NCBI GenBank assembly: GCA_946479015.1
Contig: CAMLEQ010000287.1
Location: 1-5,394, forward strand
Source: an uncultured Gemmatimonadota bacterium
GTDB taxonomy: Bacteria; Gemmatimonadota; Gemmatimonadetes; Gemmatimonadales; Gemmatimonadaceae
DNA length: 5,394 bases
Reading direction: 5' to 3'
This document shows positions 1 to 4,283 of this stretch, piece by piece. The notes under the pieces are model-generated. The model saw only the letters and a program-made list of their open reading frames with translations, made no database searches and was not told the DNA's origin. The position numbers and the translations under genes were made by a program. How positions within the stretch are numbered: position 1 is the stretch's first letter; every line of letters begins with the position of its first letter.

Positions 1-15
1 TTCGGGGATTGAGGC

Positions 16-35
16 GGGGGGCTGGGGGCTGGGGG
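16..35 (+). repeat. G-tract tandem repeat, left palindrome arm
   Basis: Three runs of 5-6 G separated by CT form a 7-base tandem repeat. A further GGGG at 4-7 supplies a fourth tract, so the plus strand could form a G-quadruplex. This stretch faces the C-tracts at 249-268 in the palindrome. Confidence 0.7.
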
Positions 36-248
36 TGTGTAGGACCTAGTCGCTAGACCACCATGGAACGCGTGTGGCGTGTGGGAGACTGACGGGATGA
101 GGAGGGAGGTACGGCGAGAGTAGGTTCGGGTGTAGGTGGACTCTCTCTACATCCGAACCTACACGCGCCGTACCTCCCTCCTCTCGCCTACGACCGCCTT
201 CTACACGCCACACGCGTTTCATGGTGGTCTAACGACCAGGGCCTAGGA

Positions 249-282
249 CCCCCCGGCCCCCGGCCCCCGGCCTCCAGCCCCC
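249..282 (-). repeat. C-tract tandem repeat, right palindrome arm
   Basis: Runs of 5-6 C at 249-254, 257-261 and 264-268 are separated by GG, with another C5 at 278-282. Read on the minus strand this gives four G-tracts, a classical G-quadruplex pattern, immediately downstream of the operon's last stop codon. It is the partner of the G-tracts at 16-35. Confidence 0.7.
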
Positions 283-284
283 GA

Positions 285-1490
285 TCATGGCACCACCACC
301 ACCCCCGATTCTCCCCCGAACTCATCCACCCGCGCCGGGATCCCCGGGGGGGCGGTCCACTCGGTGCCGTCGATGCGGACGCTCACGCGGTAGGTGCCTG
401 GCGGCATCGTCAGGCGCGCCTCCCAGGCGTCGGCGGACACGTGGTCGAGCGGGAGCGGGGACCAGCCGGTGAAGTCTCCCATCACCTCCACCAGGCGCGC
501 ACCCGGGGCGATCACGCGGATCGCGTGGCGCGTCCCGGAATCGGGGAGCACGGCGAAGTCGACCGCCCGCGCCACATCGGGGGCGGTGGGCATCGTGACC
601 GCCTCCGTGCGCGGCGCTCTCGCGCGGGGGGTGAAGCGCAGCCCGAGCGAGGCGAAGCGCACGTTGGGGAATCCCTGGACGAGGCTCTCCGGGTAGCGCC
701 CGCCGCTCGCCACCACCGCCACGTCGCGCGACACGCGCAGCGCGGCGATCACGGCGGCCCACTGCTGCGCGTGGTCGGAGACGCTCGGCAGCCGCGCGCC
801 GACGCTGGCATCGAGCTCCAGCACGCTGTGCTCCAGGTGCAGCGTCGCGGTGGCATCGTCGAGCACGCGCCGGCGCACGACCGGCTGCGACTCGGGGAGC
901 GTGATCTGCAGCGGGATCCCGGTGGCGAAGGGCGCGGAGAAGAGCGTCGTCTCGTGCGAGCGAAAGCGGCTCTGCGTGAACGACGCGGTGATCGTCGCGC
1001 CGCCCACGCGCATCCATGCGCCGGCATCGAGGAGGACGAGGGGGCTGCCGGCGTCGCTGGTGCCGGTGCCGCCGAACCCCGCGCCCGCCCACACGCCGTG
1101 CTGCTCGCCCGCCAGGTGGAGCCGCCCCTCGCTCACGAGGAAGGCGCTGCGCCCATTGTCGTTGTAGGCGATCCCGCTCGCGGTGGCCGCCAGCTCGCCG
1201 CGGAGCCCGCGCGCGGTGCCGGTGAACAGCGACGCCGACACGAGCCCCTGCGCGCTCCACCGGCCGCCGTCGAACATGGCGAGGGTGCCGTTCGCCACGA
1301 GCGAGGAGCGCGGCAGCTCGAGCTTGACCTGCGGCGTGAGCGCGACGCCGCTCGCGGCCATGGCGTTCGCGTAGCTCACCGTGGTGCCGGACGCTTCGAT
1401 GGAGTACACGAACTGCGCGGACGCCGCCGGCGCGACGGTGCCGAGCGCGAGAAGCGCGAGAAGCGCGGCCGATCCGGGGATGCGCGGCAT
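285..1490 (-). CDS. Secreted beta-rich protein with C-terminal CBM48 (glycogen-binding) domain
   Basis: This 401-residue protein is the last gene of the sigma-factor operon. Residues 1-25 are a signal peptide (hydrophobic LLALLALG core, ASA before Q26). Residues 27-290 are rich in alternating, Gly/Ser/Thr-containing strands, as in an outer-membrane or surface beta structure; the fold is inferred. Residues 323-400 match the early-set/CBM48 family seen in AMPK beta and isoamylases: MGDFTGW (W343), PPGTYRVSVRIDG (363-375) and W378 lie at the usual spacing. W343 and W378 correspond to the two glycogen-stacking tryptophans of AMPK beta, and R368 sits at the place of its lysine; the terminal Asn is replaced by Ser/Gly. 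The start lies 13 bases after the preceding stop with no clear ribosome binding site, so translation is probably coupled. It may be the envelope-exposed partner or output of the operon. No catalytic domain is visible. Function is not established. Confidence 0.85.
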   Translation of the reverse strand: MPRIPGSAALLALLALGTVAPAASAQFVYSIEASGTTVSYANAMAASGVALTPQVKLELPRSSLVANGTLAMFDGGRWSAQGLVSASLFTGTARGLRGELAATASGIAYNDNGRSAFLVSEGRLHLAGEQHGVWAGAGFGGTGTSDAGSPLVLLDAGAWMRVGGATITASFTQSRFRSHETTLFSAPFATGIPLQITLPESQPVVRRRVLDDATATLHLEHSVLELDASVGARLPSVSDHAQQWAAVIAALRVSRDVAVVASGGRYPESLVQGFPNVRFASLGLRFTPRARAPRTEAVTMPTAPDVARAVDFAVLPDSGTRHAIRVIAPGARLVEVMGDFTGWSPLPLDHVSADAWEARLTMPPGTYRVSVRIDGTEWTAPPGIPARVDEFGGESGVVVVP

Positions 1491-1503
1491 CGCGACGGGT
1501 GCG

Positions 1504-2169
1504 CTAGGGATGGTGCGGGGGACCCGCGGCGGTGCCGACGGCGGCGGCCGCGGCGGCGGCGGTGGGGTGCGCGTAGATCACGCCGCGCGCGCGCGTGGCG
1601 GCGGCGATCGCCGGCGGCGCGCCGGCGCGGATGTCGTGCTCCACGTCGCGGCGCAGCGCGGTGTACGCCTCGTCGCCGGCGCCGGTGCGCGCCACGTCGA
1701 GCACCACGTCCGCCGCGGTGCGCGGCGGCACGCCGCGCTCGATCAGGTCTCCCAGCACCACGAGCGGGAGGGCCATCGCCCGTCCGGCGCGCGCGCCGCG
1801 CAGTCGCGTCAGGTCGGCGGACGACACCCCCTCGTACAGCGCGCCCGCCGCTGCCACGAGATCGGCGTCCGGCGCATCGGGACCGAGCGCGCCCCGCGCC
1901 CGCGCCAGGCGCCACGCCAGGCCGCGCACCGCGTCCACGATCCGCTCGCCGGGGGCGTGCTTCGTCGCGCCCTCGAGCGCCTTGTCGATCAGTGGCTCGG
2001 CGGGCAGCCCAGCGGCACGCGCCGAATCGGCCAGTCGCAATACCTCTGCGGAGGTGGCGGCGTCGAGCCGATCGTCGAGCGCCGGGGCGCCCTGTGCTCG
2101 CGCGGTGCCGAGCACGCCCGCGCCCGCCAGCATCGCGGCCACCACCGCCGCGCGGATCGCTCCGATCAC
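1504..2169 (-). CDS. Small secreted helical protein of unknown function
   Basis: This 221-residue protein starts with GTG, whose last bases overlap the TGA stop of the anti-sigma gene (GTGA, 4 bases). A GGGAG lies about 7 bases upstream. Residues 1-25 are a signal peptide (AAVVAAMLAGAGVLG, then ARA before Q26), so export to the periplasm or beyond is expected. The mature part is Ala- and Leu-rich and looks all-helical. A short turn recurs four times, each followed by a helix: GLPAEPL (54-60), GVSSADL (114-120), GVPPRTA (146-152) and GAPPAIA (183-189). This suggests a repeated helical-hairpin or solenoid fold. The C-terminus has a run of seven alanines and ends in PPHHP. I recognise no named domain or active site. 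Being tightly coupled between the anti-sigma gene and the CBM48 protein, it may be a periplasmic adaptor of that system; this is inference. Confidence 0.82.
   Translation of the reverse strand: MIGAIRAAVVAAMLAGAGVLGTARAQGAPALDDRLDAATSAEVLRLADSARAAGLPAEPLIDKALEGATKHAPGERIVDAVRGLAWRLARARGALGPDAPDADLVAAAGALYEGVSSADLTRLRGARAGRAMALPLVVLGDLIERGVPPRTAADVVLDVARTGAGDEAYTALRRDVEHDIRAGAPPAIAAATRARGVIYAHPTAAAAAAAVGTAAGPPHHP
1539..1564 (-). repeat. GCC-repeat tract encoding polyalanine
   Basis: A run of GCC/GCG triplets on the minus strand encodes the alanine run near residues 204-210 of the small secreted protein. Such triplet runs can change length by slippage in frame, so the tail may vary between strains. 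Confidence 0.6.
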
Positions 2170-2771
2170 GTTCCGTCTCCCACCACGATCACCGAGTTGG
2201 GGTTGCCGAAATCATCGCGCGGCGCGCGCGCCGCCGCGGGATCCGGCATCCACGTGGAATCATCGACGACGTAGGCGTACACGTGCCGTCCCGGCGCCAG
2301 CGGTACCTCCGTCGTCCACACGCCGCGCGCCGGCGCGGCGGTGGCGAGCGGCGTCGCCCGCGCATCCCAGCCGTTGAAGTCCCCCACGAGCGACACGTGC
2401 CGCGCACCAGGGACCACGAGCACGAACTGCACGAGGCGCGGCTCCCCGTCCGCCGCGCCGCCGCGCGCATCGCCGGCCGGCGCCGCCGCGGTGGCGTCCT
2501 CCCGTGCGTCCGCCGCGTGCCCGCGCGCTCCATCCCAGCGCCACACCACGACCATCGCCGCCGCCGTCGCCAGTGCCAGCCCCGCGAGCGGCGACATGCG
2601 AACCGTGCGCGGCACCACGATCGCGCGCCACAGCCGCGCGCCGCGCCGGCGCCGCGCCGCCTCGCGACGCACCGCCGCCACGATCCGCGCGCGCGCCGCG
2701 GGACTCGGCGGCACCTCCCGCCGCAGCTCCCGCGCGATCTCCTCGATCAGATCGTTCAGGTCCTCAAACAC
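2166..2771 (-). CDS. Membrane anti-sigma-like protein with extracytoplasmic CBM48 domain
   Basis: I choose the GTG at 2771, giving 201 residues, because GGAGGAGGT lies 5 bases upstream; an ATG at 2795 would add eight residues without such a site. The gene overlaps the end of the sigma gene by 8 bases, the usual place for an anti-sigma factor. Residues 1-58 form a charged, helical cytoplasmic part (DLNDLIEEIARELRR). Residues 60-77 are one membrane segment preceded by arginines, which predicts N-in/C-out topology. Residues 78-112 are an Ala/Gly/Asp-rich linker. Residues 113-198 are a CBM48/early-set domain: GDFNGWD (130-136), PGRHVYAYVVDD (160-171), W174, PDP (176-178) and NS (192-193) before the last strand. 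W135, W174 and N192/S193 fit AMPK-beta glycogen-binding positions; its lysine is Ala here. No zinc-binding HxxxCxxC anti-sigma motif is present. The anti-sigma role is inferred from position and topology; the CBM48 call is strong. Confidence 0.88.
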   Translation of the reverse strand: MFEDLNDLIEEIARELRREVPPSPAARARIVAAVRREAARRRRGARLWRAIVVPRTVRMSPLAGLALATAAAMVVVWRWDGARGHAADAREDATAAAPAGDARGGAADGEPRLVQFVLVVPGARHVSLVGDFNGWDARATPLATAAPARGVWTTEVPLAPGRHVYAYVVDDSTWMPDPAAARAPRDDFGNPNSVIVVGDGT

Positions 2772-3306
2772 TCTGCACCTCCTCCAGCAGCTCACGCAGC
2801 CGGTCGCAGGCGCGCTTCACGCGCATCTTCAGCGCGGAGATTCCCACACCAGTGAGCTTCGACATCTCCTCGTAGCTCAGCTCCTCGACGTGCTTCAACA
2901 GGAATGCCTCACGCTGCTCCGGCTCCAGCCGCGTCAGCGCGCGGTCGATCTCCTCACGCCACGCCGTGCGCTCCGCCGGATGCTCCTCCGCCGCGGCCGC
3001 GAGCGCATGCTCCTCGCGCACGAACGTCCGCTCGCGACGCTGCCGCCGCGCCCCCGCCGTCCGGCACCGGTTCACCAGGATCCGGAGCAGCCACGCGCCG
3101 AACCGCTCCCGGTCCTCGTAGCGCGACAGCGACCGGAACGCACGGACGAACGCGTCCTGCACCACCTCTTCGGCGTCCTCGCGGTTGCCCAGCATGTGAC
3201 GGGCGTAGCGGGAACAGCGCTCGTAGTGGCGATCCACGAGGATCCCGTAGGCAGTCACATCGCCCTTCAGGACGCATTGGACCAGCGCGGCGTCGGTCAT
3301 GTCCAT
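2764..3306 (-). CDS. ECF-family RNA polymerase sigma factor
   Basis: This 180-residue protein is the first gene of the operon and would direct RNA polymerase to a specific promoter set, including probably its own. Region 2 spans about residues 22-86, with the typical DAEEVVQDAFVRAFRSL (44-60) and ERFGAWLLRILVNRCR (67-82) stretches. Region 4 spans about 118-172, with LEPEQREAFLLKHVEELSYEEM and then the recognition-helix region GISALKMRVKRA (155-166). The linker is short and there is no region 1 or 3, as in ECF sigmas. I start it at the ATG at 3306 (MDMTDAAL), because GAGGG lies 9 bases upstream; the frame stays open to an ATG at 3447, but those extra 47 residues are Arg-rich and unlike the family. 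An internal ATG at 3300 is also possible. The specific ECF group was not determined. The coupled membrane protein downstream is the likely anti-sigma factor. Confidence 0.95.
   Translation of the reverse strand: MDMTDAALVQCVLKGDVTAYGILVDRHYERCSRYARHMLGNREDAEEVVQDAFVRAFRSLSRYEDRERFGAWLLRILVNRCRTAGARRQRRERTFVREEHALAAAAEEHPAERTAWREEIDRALTRLEPEQREAFLLKHVEELSYEEMSKLTGVGISALKMRVKRACDRLRELLEEVQSV
2777..2785 (-). promoter_or_regulatory. Strong ribosome binding site deciding the anti-sigma start
   Basis: GGAGGAGGT on the minus strand lies inside the last codons of the sigma gene, 5 bases before the GTG at 2771. It fixes the start of the anti-sigma-like gene and allows translation to be coupled to the sigma factor. 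Confidence 0.75.
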
Positions 3307-3315
3307 CGTGATGAA

Positions 3316-3320
3316 CCCTC
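3316..3320 (-). promoter_or_regulatory. Ribosome binding site of the sigma gene
   Basis: GAGGG on the minus strand lies 9 bases before the ATG at 3306 and supports that start over the much longer upstream option. Confidence 0.5.
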
Positions 3321-3358
3321 GCCCCGGCCACTCGGTCACAGCGCGCTCCACCGTGCGC

Positions 3359-3377
3359 CGCGGGCATCGTGCCCGCG
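3359..3377 (-). promoter_or_regulatory. Perfect hairpin in the sigma-gene leader
   Basis: An 8 bp perfect GC-rich stem (CGCGGGCA at 3359-3366 with TGCCCGCG at 3370-3377) closes a 3-base loop, 52 bases upstream of the sigma start codon. If transcribed, it would form a stable stem in the 5' leader. In a GC-rich genome this could be chance; no U-tract follows in either direction. Confidence 0.4.
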
Positions 3378-3398
3378 CTGCATCGCGGGACGCCCCAC

Positions 3399-3455
3399 GA
3401 TACACCCCCATCGCCCTCGGCGCACGCACGATCATCCGTCGGCGCACGGTGTATC
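3399..3455. promoter_or_regulatory. Candidate operator region: direct and inverted repeats
   Basis: TCGGCGCACG occurs twice, at 3417-3426 and 3439-3448, exactly 22 bases apart, about two helix turns. GATACACC at 3399-3406 and its inverse GGTGTATC at 3448-3455 bracket the same stretch. This lies 93-150 bases upstream of the sigma start, where control sites of the operon are expected. The binding protein is unknown. Confidence 0.3.
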
Positions 3456-3594
3456 ACTGCCGGTGACGTCCCCCGGCCGGCGGTCGTTGCTGTGGGGCGG
3501 GAGACGGCGCCGGCGCGCGGCAGTCTCGCCACGGGGACGCCACTGTGTGGGCCGGAGGACACCGGGGGCGGGACCGACCGCGGTCGCCGTGCGC

Positions 3595-3625
3595 GAAATC
3601 GTTTGTTATCATATGCTTACGACAC
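3595..3625 (+). promoter_or_regulatory. AT-rich island, probable promoter of the small secreted gene
   Basis: This is the most AT-rich short stretch in the window. It contains TATCAT at 3607-3612, one base from the -10 consensus, and on the other strand TATGAT at 3613-3608. No good -35 hexamer sits 16-18 bases away. Start of transcription near 3619 would leave a leader of about 80 bases before the ATG at 3700. Confidence 0.35.
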
Positions 3626-3627
3626 AC

Positions 3628-3643
3628 GTACGCACGCGCGTAC
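3628..3643. promoter_or_regulatory. 16-base palindrome, possible operator
   Basis: GTACGC and GCGTAC, separated by 4 bases, form a perfect inverted repeat just downstream of the AT-rich island and upstream of the gene at 3700. Size and place fit a dimeric regulator site near the transcription start. No regulator can be named. Confidence 0.35.
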
Positions 3644-3699
3644 CTGGCACCGGCCGTGCACTTTCCCGGCGCGCCGCACCAACGCTGTCTGGAGGCTGG

Positions 3700-4158
3700 A
3701 TGACTCGCTACGCTCTCGTTCTCCTCTTCGCCTTCGCCGCCCCGCTCGCGGCGCAGGGGAACGAGAACGCCGACATACCGCAGACGCACCGCCCGCCGCC
3801 GGGGATGTGCCGCATCTGGATCGATGGGGTTCCGCCGGCTCGGCAGCCCGCGCCCACCGACTGCGCCACCGCCATCCGTCGGAGGCCGCCGAACGCGCGC
3901 GTCGTGTTCGGCGCGGAGCTGCGCGCCACGCGCGGCTTCCGCGAGGAGCGGAAGGCGCCCGATCCTCCCCCGCCGGAGCCACAGCCGACGGAGCGGCGCG
4001 ACGTCGATACGCGCCCGCAGGAGGAGCATCCGCGCCCGTCCAAGCCGCAGGAGCGCGAGCACGGGAAGCGGAAGGATGGAAAGCCGGGACGTCCGATGGC
4101 GGAGCTCCCGCCCCCGCGCTCCGGCGCGCCGGACCGGCCGGTCGCGATGCGCGCGTGA
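3700..4158 (+). CDS. Small secreted proline-rich protein with PPPGxCRIW motif
   Basis: The ATG at 3700 gives 152 residues, with GGAGG 4 bases upstream; the frame is open far to the left, but that part overlaps the operon and is not coding. Residues 1-18 are a signal peptide (YALVLLFAFAAPLAA, before Q19). Residues 28-71 carry the pattern HRPPPGMCRIWIDG followed by PARQPAPTDC and RVVFG, with two cysteines, C37 and C55, that could form a disulphide. I recall this pattern from hypothetical secreted proteins of Gemmatimonadota and related phyla, with no known role. Residues 74-140 are a low-complexity tail of Pro, Glu, Arg and Lys, probably disordered. It is divergent from the sigma operon and could be a target of it; that is inference. 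A terminator-like hairpin follows 12 bases after the stop. Confidence 0.85.
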   Translation: MTRYALVLLFAFAAPLAAQGNENADIPQTHRPPPGMCRIWIDGVPPARQPAPTDCATAIRRRPPNARVVFGAELRATRGFREERKAPDPPPPEPQPTERRDVDTRPQEEHPRPSKPQEREHGKRKDGKPGRPMAELPPPRSGAPDRPVAMRA

Positions 4159-4170
4159 TGGCGTGCCCTG

Positions 4171-4196
4171 GTGCGCCGCCGGGCGCACGATAGTTT
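4171..4196 (+). terminator. Terminator-like hairpin after the small secreted gene
   Basis: GTGCGCC (4171-4177) and GGCGCAC (4182-4188) form a perfect 7 bp stem with a 4-base loop, 12 bases after the stop codon. It is followed by GATAGTTT, a weak T-run. It probably ends transcription of the gene at 3700-4158. Confidence 0.5.
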
Positions 4197-4210
4197 CCCG
4201 GGCGGGACCG

Positions 4211-4247
4211 CGAGCCCGGCGGAGGACGCTCCTCCCCGCCGGGCTCG
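4211..4247 (+). promoter_or_regulatory. Strong hairpin upstream of the helicase gene
   Basis: Positions 4211-4222 pair with 4236-4247 (12 bp, all Watson-Crick), and after a 2-base bulge AGGA (4223-4226) pairs with TCCT (4230-4233) around a CGC loop. It lies between the terminator-like hairpin and the helicase start, 37-73 bases before the ATG. It may be a second terminator without a U-tract, or a leader structure. The only good Shine-Dalgarno-like GGAGGA nearby (4221-4226) lies within the stem. Confidence 0.5.
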
Positions 4248-4283
4248 TCGCATCCGGCGTTCTCCTTGCACACCGCTCGGCGC

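Larger units (their letters stand above)
2..284. repeat. Large imperfect palindrome (long inverted repeat)
   Basis: The whole gene-free left end folds on itself. The core stem pairs 54-136 with 146-231 around a loop of about 9 bases. It includes an 11 bp perfect run (54-64 with 221-231), another of 16 bp (67-82 with 203-218) and an 18 bp perfect run (99-116 with 166-183). Pairing continues outward less perfectly (41-52 with 233-244), then through G-tracts facing C-tracts, and closes at 2-7 with 279-284. An internal loop lies near 88-98/184-197. The right end touches the stop codon of the minus-strand gene that ends at 285. The element may extend left of the window. It could be a dispersed palindromic repeat or MITE-like element, a strong bidirectional transcription barrier, or a structured RNA; sequence alone does not decide. 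It lacks the U-tract of an intrinsic terminator, and I see no transposase gene. Confidence 0.9.
3307..3699. other. Divergent intergenic region between the sigma operon and the small secreted gene
   Basis: These 393 bases hold no gene I can support. The open frames crossing it are Arg/Pro-rich extensions of neighbouring frames. It must contain the promoter of the leftward operon and of the rightward gene at 3700. The separate elements visible are a hairpin in the sigma leader, direct and inverted repeats further up, an AT-rich island and a palindrome, each listed on its own. I could not find a convincing -35/-10 pair for the sigma gene. Confidence 0.6.

Noticed and set aside
57..90. ACCACCATGG at 57-66, resembling a start context, with a short open frame
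   Set aside because: The frame stops after nine codons and the sequence is part of the palindrome arm.
2..284. CRISPR array or tRNA/rRNA gene
   Set aside because: There is a single inverted repeat and short G/C-tract repeats, with no spaced direct repeats and no tRNA cloverleaf or rRNA motif.
1442..1470. Short direct repeats GCGAGAAGC in the signal-peptide region of the last operon gene
   Set aside because: They encode the repeated Leu/Ala core of the signal peptide and need no further explanation.
2772..2795. ATG start at 2795 for the anti-sigma gene, which would add two cysteines (MSCWRRCR)
   Set aside because: GGAGGAGGT fits the GTG at 2771, so these cysteines are probably not translated and should not be read as a zinc motif.
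441..2855. Plus-strand open frame of about 800 codons across the minus-strand operon
   Set aside because: It is antisense to three well-supported genes, very rich in Arg, and has no recognisable domain; long antisense frames are expected at this GC content.
3307..3447. N-terminal extension of the sigma factor to the ATG at 3447
   Set aside because: The added residues are unlike ECF sigmas, and GAGGG precedes the ATG at 3306 at suitable distance.
2341..3699. Upstream extension of the secreted-protein frame to an ATG at 2341
   Set aside because: It would overlap the sigma and anti-sigma genes; a signal peptide and a ribosome binding site mark the start at 3700.
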